From Dorea sp. 5-2 (lineage in GTDB: Bacteria > Bacillota > Clostridia > Lachnospirales > Lachnospiraceae), in the NCBI RefSeq assembly GCF_000403455.2, contig NZ_KE159720.1, positions 1 to 64,000 on the forward strand: a stretch of 64,000 nt of DNA, in the 5' to 3' direction. The stretch's first letter is position 1. Each line of letters opens with the position of its first letter. Below the pieces are notes generated by a model. The model was not told where the DNA came from. It did no database searches and saw only the letters and a list, made by a program, of their open reading frames with translations. Of this stretch, positions 17,466 to 24,127 are shown piece by piece. The translations under genes were made by a program, and so were the position numbers.

Positions 17466-17750
17466 ATGGATCTTACGTATTTATTTGATTATGTGAACTT
17501 ATTAACCTTGGGGATCTGCCTGTGCGTGGGCTATGCCCTTAAAACGGCGTTTGTGTGGTTCCCGAACAAGTATATCCCACTGGCGGCACTGACGATGGGC
17601 AGTATCGTCAATATCCTGATCAACCTGGAGGCGGGCATCAATGCCGCGGTAGTGCTTGGCGGGATGGTTTCAGGGCTTGCCAGTACGGGATTGTATGAGA
17701 TGATGCGGAACCTCCTGGATAAGGATGGGAGTTTACCGGCTAAAAAATAA
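17466..17750 (+). CDS. Phage holin
   Basis: This 94-residue protein has three likely membrane segments: VNLLTLGICLCVGYALKTAF, IPLAALTMGSIVNILINL and NAAVVLGGMVSGLASTGLYE. A charged C-terminus (RNLLDKDGSLPAKK) follows. Its size, topology and position before the amidase fit a holin that opens the cytoplasmic membrane to release the lysin. The exact holin class is not certain. Confidence 0.75.
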   Translation: MDLTYLFDYVNLLTLGICLCVGYALKTAFVWFPNKYIPLAALTMGSIVNILINLEAGINAAVVLGGMVSGLASTGLYEMMRNLLDKDGSLPAKK

Positions 17751-17775
17751 AGAATGAGATTGCAATGTAAAATTT

Positions 17776-17810
17776 GGAGAGTCTGAGAATTAGAACAGGC
17801 TCTCCTTTGT
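17776..17810 (+). terminator. Hairpin between holin and amidase
   Basis: A 10-bp stem (17776-17785 with 17796-17805, one T-G wobble) is followed by TTTGTTGT. It may act as a weak terminator or mRNA processing point that separates holin from lysin expression. Confidence 0.45.
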
Positions 17811-17849
17811 TGTGCCGGCATAGATGCCGGAAGGAAGGAGACAAAATAT

Positions 17850-18878
17850 ATGAATATCATAGAAACGAACTTACAATTCAGCAGCTTATCGAAGCGATCC
17901 CGCACTAACCGCATCGTATTACACCATGCCGCCGCCAGTGAATGCGGAGCCGCGACGATCCATCTCTGGCATAAAGGAAATGGATGGGCGGGAATCGGCT
18001 ATCATTTTGTGGTAAGGAAGAATGGAACCATTGAACGGGGAAGACCTGAGCATACGCAGGGGGCACATGCGAGCGGTTCGAATTTTGATTCTATAGGGAT
18101 CTGCTTTGAAGGGAATTTTGATGCGGAAACCATGGGGGCGGCACAGAAGAATGCCGGGATTGAATTGATACAGTATCTCAAGAACAAATACGGAATCAGT
18201 AAAGTATATGGACACCGTGACCTGATGGCTACCGGATGCCCAGGTAATAAGTTCCCGTTCAACGATCTTGTGGCGGGACGGATGAACAACCCTTATTCCG
18301 GATGGGTGAAGGATGAAAAAGGATGGTGGTACCGGAATGCGAACGGATCATATCCTAAGTCTTGTTGGTTGAAACTGGATGCCTGGTATTATTTTGATGA
18401 GCAGGGGTATGCGCTGTCTGGGCAGTGGATCCGATACAAGAATAAGTGGTATTATCTCAAGTCTGACTGCCGTATGGCTACAGGATGGCAGAAAGTAGAC
18501 GGCAGATGGTATTATCTGAAACAGGACACCGGGGAAATGCTGACAGGATGGCAGGAAGTCGGAGGGAACTGGTATTATCTGAGTAAAAGCAGCGACGATC
18601 TTCCGGAAGGAGCCATGGCGACCGGGGAGATGAAAGACGGGAACCATACGTACCACCTGCAGGATTCCGGCGCAATGTTAAAGGGGTGGATCAAGCGTAA
18701 AGGCAGTTGGTATTATTATAATGAGGACAACAACTGTCAGCCGATCGGCAGTATGATGCGCAATCACTGGCAGGGCGGATACTATCTCAAGGATGACGGC
18801 AGGATGGCAAGCGGCGAAGTATTAGAGATCGGCGGGGAAAAGTGTGAATTCGATGCCGATGGCAAGGTTAAGAAATAA
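17850..18878 (+). CDS. Phage endolysin: N-acetylmuramoyl-L-alanine amidase with choline-binding repeats
   Basis: This 342-residue lysin cleaves the bond between muramic acid and the stem peptide. The N-terminal amidase_2/PGRP domain (about 1-150) has the zinc ligands H25 (VLHHAA), H122 (YGHRDL) and C130 (GCPGNKF), the same spacing as T7 lysozyme. The C-terminal half carries tandem CW-type repeats with aromatic pairs (GWWYRNANG, AWYYFDEQG, KWYYLKSD, RWYYLKQD, NWYYLSK, SWYYYNED), which bind cell-wall teichoic acid choline or similar groups. There is no signal peptide, so export depends on the holin. AAGGAAGGAG precedes the ATG. Confidence 0.93.
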   Translation: MNIIETNLQFSSLSKRSRTNRIVLHHAAASECGAATIHLWHKGNGWAGIGYHFVVRKNGTIERGRPEHTQGAHASGSNFDSIGICFEGNFDAETMGAAQKNAGIELIQYLKNKYGISKVYGHRDLMATGCPGNKFPFNDLVAGRMNNPYSGWVKDEKGWWYRNANGSYPKSCWLKLDAWYYFDEQGYALSGQWIRYKNKWYYLKSDCRMATGWQKVDGRWYYLKQDTGEMLTGWQEVGGNWYYLSKSSDDLPEGAMATGEMKDGNHTYHLQDSGAMLKGWIKRKGSWYYYNEDNNCQPIGSMMRNHWQGGYYLKDDGRMASGEVLEIGGEKCEFDADGKVKK

Positions 18879-18902
18879 AGATTATATGATCCGGAGAAAT
18901 CA

Positions 18903-18934
18903 AAAAAGGGCGGTAGGGTTTGATACCTACCGCC
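18903..18934 (-). terminator. Terminator for the minus-strand operon
   Basis: A perfect 9-bp stem (18909-18917 with 18926-18934) is followed, on the minus strand, by a run of six T. The stop codon of the last gene lies inside the stem. It can also work poorly on the plus strand as the end of the late phage transcript. Confidence 0.75.
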
Positions 18935-19256
18935 GAATCACGCCTAAAAACTGCATAAGCATGAGCCTATAATAATCAGCACACTTGCTTTTCCCCCTGA
19001 CCCAGTCTTCCACGGTGCGCAGGGGTATGCAAAACTTCTCTGCAAATGCAGCTTGCGTAAGACCAAATTCTTTTATAATTTCCCTGACACTCATATGTGC
19101 TGCATCATGGATATTACACAAAACAGAAGTAATTTCAGCTGCATCATCACTTATTTCGTTAAACCATTCCGGGTAACCATACTCGGAAATATACATTTCT
19201 CTATCGGGTTGCGCTATCGCGTCTGTCCACAATTTATAAAATAATTTATCCGTCAC
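18927..19256 (-). CDS. Helix-turn-helix DNA-binding protein
   Basis: This 109-residue protein is acidic in its N-terminal half and has a C-terminal helix-turn-helix of XRE type: LTQAAFAEKFCIPLRTVEDWVRGKSK, broken here as LTQAAFAEKF and IPLRTVEDWVRG. The fold matches small phage or antitoxin-type regulators. It is the last gene of a three-gene operon and shares 11 bases with the upstream zinc-knuckle gene. It is a candidate for the protein that binds the dyad in the operon promoter, which would make it an autoregulator (inference). No toxin partner of known family is next to it. Confidence 0.75.
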   Translation of the reverse strand: MTDKLFYKLWTDAIAQPDREMYISEYGYPEWFNEISDDAAEITSVLCNIHDAAHMSVREIIKEFGLTQAAFAEKFCIPLRTVEDWVRGKSKCADYYRLMLMQFLGVIRR

Positions 19257-19857
19257 TTCCTTTCACTTCCTTTCTGTATTTGTTTCTTTTGTTTTCGTAT
19301 TTTTTGAAATCCCTATTATGACCTCTTTTTATATCGTATAAACATTGTTGTAATTTTTTTTGCTCTGCGCGGCAATAATCAGAGCAAAAATTTGACGATG
19401 TATTTGTTGTAAAAGGACGTAGACAATAAGTGCAAATTTTTTGTGTTTTATTGCGTCTGTCTTGCTTTTTGATATCTTGCCCGGAAGATTTATAATAGCC
19501 TTTCTTATGCTCCTTTTGCCATTCCAGGAGGCTTTTTCTTTGACAGGATCCCGAACAATATTTTTGCCTTCCGGAATTGACAGTATATTCTTTTCCACAC
19601 ACGACACATCTATCAGTGCTTCCGATCGGTCGCGCGGCCGGCTTGCGTTTACGACGGCTTTTTGCGATATATGCGCAATTGGGGCAGCGTTTTGCCCTCG
19701 GACCTCCGGAAAATTCAATACCACAGTCCTGGCACGTCCTTATCCGCACAACAGTATCAAGCTTTTTGGTCTTTGCGCAGTCTGGACAATAGTGGTTATC
19801 CTTACTTCCATAAAAGGGCTTACCACACACCTGGCAAGCCCTTATAGTCCTTACCAT
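19246..19857 (-). CDS. Multi zinc-knuckle protein of unknown function
   Basis: This 203-residue basic protein has four treble-clef or zinc-ribbon units, each with two CxxC-like pairs. They are CQVCGKPF with CPDC, CQDCGIEF with CPNC, CVVCGKEY with CSGSC, and CTYCLRPF with CSDYC. The first two resemble rubredoxin-type knuckles and the last two resemble CxxC...CSxxC units seen in phage and plasmid proteins. The C-terminus is very rich in Lys and Arg. A role in binding nucleic acid is likely, but I know no function. It overlaps both neighbours by 7-11 bases. Confidence 0.7.
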   Translation of the reverse strand: MVRTIRACQVCGKPFYGSKDNHYCPDCAKTKKLDTVVRIRTCQDCGIEFSGGPRAKRCPNCAYIAKSRRKRKPAARPIGSTDRCVVCGKEYTVNSGRQKYCSGSCQRKSLLEWQKEHKKGYYKSSGQDIKKQDRRNKTQKICTYCLRPFTTNTSSNFCSDYCRAEQKKLQQCLYDIKRGHNRDFKKYENKRNKYRKEVKGSDG

Positions 19858-20060
19858 GCAAAAAAGCTGATTGCATTATTAACCGCTTTTTTGCCCGCCA
19901 ACTTGATTGCGGAAGTCTTATTCATGATTTCACGCTCGCGGAAATCATATTCTTTTGTGTTCAACCATTCCTGTGCTTCGTCATCAGATGCAAATGGACC
20001 ATACACAATGTGTTCCCAGGTTCCAAAATTATATTTACTGCTTACTCCATATTTTTTCAT
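19851..20060 (-). CDS. Small protein, first gene of the att-proximal operon
   Basis: This 69-residue protein contains YNFGTWEHIVYGPFASDDEA followed by a WLNTKEYDFRERE helix; no cysteines and no membrane segment. The minus-strand leader carries CAGGAGGATATAAAAG before the ATG. The last 7 bases overlap the next gene. The GPFASDDEAQEWL pattern resembles short SPOR-like or KTSC-like beta-alpha motifs, but that is only a visual similarity. No function is assigned. Confidence 0.6.
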   Translation of the reverse strand: MKKYGVSSKYNFGTWEHIVYGPFASDDEAQEWLNTKEYDFREREIMNKTSAIKLAGKKAVNNAISFFAW

Positions 20061-20115
20061 CTTTTATATCCTCCTGAATTTACTTATATTTATTTGCTAT
20101 CCTTAACATGGTTAT

Positions 20116-20144
20116 AGTATACCACGGAATCCGTGGTAAGTCAA
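20116..20144 (-). promoter_or_regulatory. Promoter with built-in operator for the 18927-20060 operon
   Basis: On the minus strand TTGACT (20139-20144) and TATACT (20116-20121) are separated by 17 bases. The spacer is almost entirely a dyad: ACCACGGA and its complement around one central base (20121-20137). A dimer bound there would block RNA polymerase. The position suggests repression by the operon HTH protein or another phage regulator. Confidence 0.8.
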
Positions 20145-20151
20145 TGCTTTT

Positions 20152-20181
20152 TTGAAATATTTCTGCGGTAAATGATATAAT
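20152..20181 (+). promoter_or_regulatory. Divergent plus-strand promoter next to attR
   Basis: TTGAAA (20152-20157), an 18-base spacer and TATAAT (20176-20181) form a good sigma-A promoter. It points at the tRNA remnant and would give a transcript of about 245 bases ending at the hairpin 20383-20433. A second candidate, TTGCGT at 20214 and TATAAT at 20237, lies inside it. Apart from these sites and attR I see no gene between 20061 and 20463. Confidence 0.45.
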
Positions 20182-20328
20182 GAGGAAGATAATAAAATAT
20201 GAAAAAATTTTGTTTGCGTATAATGATAATACGTGTTATAATATCAATCGAAAATCCATATGTCTCATATGTGTACCTGGTATATTGCGGAATGCGTTGA
20301 TTTTAAAGGGATAGAAAGATTAGAAGTA

Positions 20329-20374
20329 TTGACTTTTAATCAAGTTGTCCCGGGTTCGAACCCCGGCACGCTCA
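20329..20374 (+). other. Probable attR: 3' remnant of a tRNA-Lys(UUU) gene
   Basis: The segment contains an anticodon loop CTTTTAA (anticodon TTT), a variable region, a perfect T arm (CCGGG, TTCGAAC, CCCGG) and the 3' acceptor strand CACGCTCA. No D arm or 5' acceptor strand lies upstream. This is what integration into the 3' half of tRNA-Lys leaves at the far end of a prophage. The matching intact tRNA and attL should lie left of the window. Confidence 0.75.
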
Positions 20375-20382
20375 GTAGGAAG

Positions 20383-20433
20383 AATCCCCGCATACCTTGT
20401 TGATTGATTATACAGGTGTTGAGGGGATTTTTG
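20383..20433 (+). terminator. Terminator after the tRNA remnant
   Basis: AATCCCC (20383-20389) pairs with GGGGATT (20423-20429), with extra pairing of ACCT and AGGT inside; TTTTT follows. It probably was the original terminator of the tRNA-Lys gene before integration. Confidence 0.6.
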
Positions 20434-20463
20434 CGAAGGACAAGTGAAAACTTGTGAGATTAT

Positions 20464-20547
20464 GCGGATGTGGCGGAATTGGCAGACGCGCTAGACTTAG
20501 GATCTAGTGGGCTTCCCGTGCAGGTTCAAGTCCTGTCATCCGCACCA
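20464..20547 (+). tRNA. tRNA-Leu (anticodon UAG), CCA encoded
   Basis: The acceptor stem GCGGATG pairs with CATCCGC, and the discriminator A is followed by an encoded CCA. The anticodon stem CTAGA/TCTAG encloses the loop CTTAGGA, giving anticodon TAG. A long variable arm (GTGGGCTTCCCGT) and a T loop GGTTCAAGTCC are present, as in class II tRNA-Leu. A short ACAAGT/ACTTGT hairpin lies just upstream at 20440-20455. Confidence 0.97.
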
Positions 20548-20557
20548 GATAATGATG

Positions 20558-20598
20558 ATCCGAACCCGGTTCCGATTGGGGACGGCTTCGGATTTTTA
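20558..20598 (+). terminator. Terminator of tRNA-Leu
   Basis: ATCCGAA (20558-20564) pairs with TTCGGAT (20587-20593) and the inner CCC/GGG pair; TTTTT follows immediately. Confidence 0.7.
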
Positions 20599-20618
20599 GT
20601 ATATTTTTAGTGCTAAAA

Positions 20619-20658
20619 ACAAAAGCGGCGATATCGTAAGTGATACCGCCGCTTTTGT
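20619..20658. terminator. Strong bidirectional hairpin
   Basis: Positions 20619-20635 pair with 20642-20658 in a 17-bp stem with one mismatch and a 6-base loop. A-rich and T-rich flanks on both sides suit termination in either direction. It lies between tRNA-Leu and the decayed regulator pair. Confidence 0.55.
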
Positions 20659-20751
20659 CATCAAGGTGCAGCCCAACAATGAACTGCTTTATGTCTACAC
20701 GAAAAAAATGAGGGGACAGGCAGACATACAAAAGCGAGGTGATCCAGATTT

Positions 20752-21417
20752 ATGAAAAAAGAAACGATCTTGCTTGTTGATGACGAAAAAGAAATCGTTG
20801 ATCTGCTTGGAGTATATTTGAGCAATGCTGGTTATTCTGTGTGTAAATGTTATAACGGCACAGCCGATTATATAACGAAACCGTTTAATCCTTTAGAGGT
20901 TGTGGCAAGAGTAAAAACACAGTTAGGGTATGTGATTCAATGTGCGGCCTGCTCTGTGCTTATATTACAGAACAGTGTATCTTTATATAGTTGCTGTAAT
21001 CGTGTTGGGCGGCTGTATTATATATTTGACATACCGGCTTTTGAAAAAAGTAGTTGCCTATGTGTATGAGGTACAGGCTGCAACAGGAAAAATGTTCGAT
21101 CAGACTGTCGGTTACATTGAGCTGTCCCCGGAGTTGAGTGAGATTTTGAAAATACGGAAATTACGATCAGCGCACAATGTCAGGAAGATACGGTCAGCAT
21201 TATTTTTTGTAACCACGGCGATACCATACCGGAAGAAAAATTAAACAGGATTTTCGAGCAGCTTTATCGGCTTGACGCAGCGAGAAGTACAAGCAGCGGA
21301 GGTGCTGGATTAGGCTTGGCGATTGCAAAGCAGATCGTTGAACTTCACAATGGTACGATCGGTGCTGAGAGTCAAGAGGAACAGATCAAGTTTTCGATCA
21401 CGTTGCCGCTGTCGTAG
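20752..21417 (+). pseudogene. Decayed VanR/VanS-type two-component system
   Basis: Three pieces remain. First is a receiver N-terminus (ILLVDDEKEIVDLLGVYL), joined in frame to its late part (ADYITKPFNPLEVVARVK); the phosphorylated Asp region between, about 60 residues, is deleted. Second is a shifted frame with a sensor membrane segment (VYLYIVAVIVLGGCIIYL) and linker (VAYVYEVQAATGKMFDQTVG). Third, again in another frame, is the kinase ATP-binding end (HGDTIPEEKLNRIFEQLY, GGAGLGLAIAKQIVELHNG), ending at TAG 21415-21417. The His box and output domain are lost. The sequence is clearly related to the intact pair at 58973-60917 but is not a recent copy. It lies in the tRNA cluster beside attR. 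Confidence 0.85.
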
Positions 21418-21600
21418 GAACTTTCCGTCGATCAGCTCCGCATGCTGTCCGCTTCCGGAAGGTTTCAGTAGTCTTTGGTTTTGAAAATGTTCCGATGAAA
21501 TAAATTGGAGAAACAGAGGCTTCCGGGATTTTGCTTTCCTTTTATGCGAAAAAGTGGTATAATTACATCCGTACACTGTGTTTTGCATGAGGATGAGGCT

Positions 21601-23664
21601 ATGAGTGAAAAAAAAGAAAAAGAAAAGATAAAGTTAAAAGGACAGCTGAAGCTTTATATTCAATGGCCGACTATTGTAGCGATACTGTTGGTGGCGATGA
21701 ATGTCTGGGTCTATATTATAGACGGAAGAGCCGGGACTCTGATGTTTATCTTTGTGACCGTATATATCATCATGGCTGGCTGGCTGTATCTGCGCAGTAA
21801 ATCAGTGATATTAAAGGATCTGGTTGAATTCGCGGCACAGTACGGGATCGTCCAGAATACATTGCTGAAAGAACTGACCGTGCCGTATGCGATCTTTCTG
21901 AGTGACGGGAAGACGATCTGGATGAACGATCTGTTCGTGGAGATCCTGGGCGGGAAGCCGAGAAGGGACATTCCGATCAGCAAATATATCCCGGAGCTGA
22001 ATCACAGTATATTCCCAAAAGAAGTAGACGATACGGTGGAAATGGACGTATACTACAAAGATAAGGAATATAAGGCGGAATTACGCCGGATCTCTGTGGA
22101 GGGCTTTAACGATACGGGGCTGCTGCTTCAGATGCCGGCGGAGAAGGAGTACTTTATCGCGGTACACCTGCAGGATGTGACGGAGCTTAACCAGTACATC
22201 AAGGCGAATGAAGAACAGCGGCTGATCGCGGGGCTTATCTATATAGATAACTATGACGAGGTGATAGATAGTGTAGAAGAAGTGCGCCAGTCTCTGTTTC
22301 TGGCTCTGGTAGACCGGAAGATCAACCAGTATATTGCGAAAGTGGACGGGATCATCAAGAAGATGGAGACGGATAAGTACTTTGTGGTACTCCAGAAGCA
22401 ATACTTTAAGCAGTTAGAAGCAGATAAGTTCTCTCTGCTTGAGGATGTCAAGTCCGTCAACATCGGTAACGGGATTCCTGCTACTTTAAGTATCGGTCTG
22501 GGACTTAGCTGTGATTCCTATTCTCAGAGTTATAACTTTGCGCGGGTGGCGATCGACCTTGCCCTCGCGCGGGGCGGCGACCAGGCGGTGATCAAGGTAG
22601 GTTCCGCCATTACATATTACGGCGGTAAGAGGGAGCAGACCTCGAAGAATACCAGAGTGAAGGCGAGGGTAAAGGCAGAAGCATTCCGGGAATTCATCAC
22701 ATTGAAGGATGAGATCTTTGTCATGGGACATAAGCTGACGGACGCGGATGCGTTCGGAGCGGCGATCGGGATCTGCCGGGCAGTTGCTGCGATGGAGAAG
22801 AAAGCGTACATCGTGATCAACGAGGTGTCGGCGTCGCTTCGTCCTATGTATGAGTGCTTTGTGCGGGATTCTGCTTATTCGGATAATCTGTTCCTGACAT
22901 CCAGGCAGGCGATCGAGATGGCGAATGAGGATTCGATGGTGGTGGTTGTGGATACGAACCGGCCGCAGATGACGGAATGCCAGGAATTGCTGTCGAAGAC
23001 GAAGACCATTGTCGTGCTTGACCACCACCGGCAGAGCAGTGATAACATTGAGAATGCGCTGCTGTCGTATATTGAGCCCTATGCATCTTCGGCGTGTGAG
23101 ATGGTAGCGGAGGTGCTGCAGTATATTGTGGACGATATTAAGATTCCCCGGATCGAGGCAAGCAGCATGTATGCGGGCATTATGATCGACACGAATAACT
23201 TTGTCAACCATACGGGCGTGCGGACCTTTGAAGCGGCGGCATTTCTGCGCAGATGCGGGGCGGATATCACGATGATCCGTAAGCTGTTCCGTGACGATAT
23301 CGGCGCTTACCGTGCCAAAGCGGAGATCATCAGCAGCGCGGAGGTGTATTATGACAAATTTGCCATTGCAAAGGGCACGAATCTGAATATCGAGAGCCCG
23401 ACGATCGTGGGAGCGCAGGCGGCAAATGAATTGCTGGATATCAATAATATAAAGGCTTCTTTTGTACTCACGGAGTATAACGGCAGGATCTATATCAGCG
23501 CCAGGTCAATAGATGAAGTGAACGTACAGGTCATCATGGAACGTCTTGGCGGCGGCGGGCATCTGAACGCTTCGGGCGCGCAGTTTGACCACACGGATAT
23601 GAAGAAAGGGATCGAAAGCCTTAAGAAAGTGATCGACGATATGATAGAAGGAGGAGACATTTAA
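21601..23664 (+). CDS. gdpP: Cyclic-di-AMP phosphodiesterase GdpP
   Basis: This 687-residue membrane-bound enzyme hydrolyses c-di-AMP, so it sets the level of this messenger that controls potassium and osmotic balance. Order of parts: two N-terminal membrane helices (about 18-65), a PAS-like domain (80-170), a degenerate GGDEF domain (170-310), a DHH phosphoesterase (about 350-500; GHKLTDADAFG, VVDTNRPQ, LDHHRQSSDN) and DHHA1 (GGGGHLNASGAQ near 650). The start at 21601 precedes a polar K/E-rich head; a longer frame from 21505 has no good ribosome binding site. The gene order gdpP-rplI-dnaB is the same as in Bacillus. Confidence 0.95.
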   Translation: MSEKKEKEKIKLKGQLKLYIQWPTIVAILLVAMNVWVYIIDGRAGTLMFIFVTVYIIMAGWLYLRSKSVILKDLVEFAAQYGIVQNTLLKELTVPYAIFLSDGKTIWMNDLFVEILGGKPRRDIPISKYIPELNHSIFPKEVDDTVEMDVYYKDKEYKAELRRISVEGFNDTGLLLQMPAEKEYFIAVHLQDVTELNQYIKANEEQRLIAGLIYIDNYDEVIDSVEEVRQSLFLALVDRKINQYIAKVDGIIKKMETDKYFVVLQKQYFKQLEADKFSLLEDVKSVNIGNGIPATLSIGLGLSCDSYSQSYNFARVAIDLALARGGDQAVIKVGSAITYYGGKREQTSKNTRVKARVKAEAFREFITLKDEIFVMGHKLTDADAFGAAIGICRAVAAMEKKAYIVINEVSASLRPMYECFVRDSAYSDNLFLTSRQAIEMANEDSMVVVVDTNRPQMTECQELLSKTKTIVVLDHHRQSSDNIENALLSYIEPYASSACEMVAEVLQYIVDDIKIPRIEASSMYAGIMIDTNNFVNHTGVRTFEAAAFLRRCGADITMIRKLFRDDIGAYRAKAEIISSAEVYYDKFAIAKGTNLNIESPTIVGAQAANELLDINNIKASFVLTEYNGRIYISARSIDEVNVQVIMERLGGGGHLNASGAQFDHTDMKKGIESLKKVIDDMIEGGDI

Positions 23665-23665
23665 G

Positions 23666-24115
23666 ATGAAAGTGATATTGACGGAGGATGTAAAGTCCCT
23701 TGGGAAAAAGGGAGAGATCGTAGAGGTAAGCGACGGGTATGCAAGGAATTTTATTCTGAAAAAGAAAAAGGGCGTGGAAGCCAACGGCAAGAACCTGAAC
23801 GACCTGAAGCTTAAGAAAGCGAATGAAGATAAGCTTGCACAGGAGCAGTATGAGGCTGCGAAGGAACTTGGAAAGCAGGTCGAAGCAGGCGAGGTCAGGA
23901 TGACGATCAAGACGGGAGAGGGCGGTAAGGCGTTTGGTTCGATCGCGTCGAAAGAGATAGCCGCAGAGGTAAAGGAACAGATGGGGCTTGATATGGACAA
24001 GAAGAAGATCCAGCTGAAAGAGACGATCAAGACGGTCGGAACCCATGAAGTTCCGGTAAGGCTGCACCCGAAGGTCACCGTGACGCTGAAGGTGATCGTA
24101 ACAGAAGAGTCTTAG
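23666..24115 (+). CDS. rplI: 50S ribosomal protein L9
   Basis: This 149-residue protein starts 1 base after the gdpP stop. The N-terminal domain has MKVILTEDVKSLGKKGEIV and the loop SDGYARNFILKKKKGVEA, followed by the long connecting helix and a C-terminal domain with GEGGKAFGSIASKEIA. It binds 23S rRNA near the L1 stalk and limits frameshifting. GGAGGAG at 23649-23656 serves as ribosome binding site and lies in the end of gdpP, so the genes are coupled. Confidence 0.97.
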   Translation: MKVILTEDVKSLGKKGEIVEVSDGYARNFILKKKKGVEANGKNLNDLKLKKANEDKLAQEQYEAAKELGKQVEAGEVRMTIKTGEGGKAFGSIASKEIAAEVKEQMGLDMDKKKIQLKETIKTVGTHEVPVRLHPKVTVTLKVIVTEES

Positions 24116-24127
24116 GGGGAATCAGAC

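Larger units (their letters stand above)
1..20374. mobile_element. Right-hand part of an HK97-type siphovirus prophage
   Basis: Late phage genes run in canonical order on the plus strand: regulator, HNH, TerS, TerL, portal, protease, capsid, connectors, tail tube, gpG/gpGT, tape measure, Dit, tail lysin, fibre, membrane proteins, amidase. The right boundary is set by a tRNA-Lys 3' remnant (20329-20374), after which host genes begin. The left end, integrase and repressor are outside the window, so the full size is unknown. All structural genes are open and in frame, so the late region looks intact. The element was probably acquired by integration into the 3' half of a tRNA-Lys gene (inference). 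Confidence 0.93.

Noticed and set aside
20199..20300. 33-residue frame (MKKFCLRIMIIRV...) after the divergent promoter
   Set aside because: GAGGAAG lies upstream, but the peptide is too short and AT-driven to call a gene without expression data.
20504..20731. 75-residue minus-strand frame ending VRMTGLEPAREAH
   Set aside because: The TGLEPARE string is the antisense reading of tRNA-Leu and is a well-known false gene in databases.
22486..23211. 241-residue minus-strand frame opposite gdpP
   Set aside because: His/Arg-rich shadow of the DHH domain coding strand.
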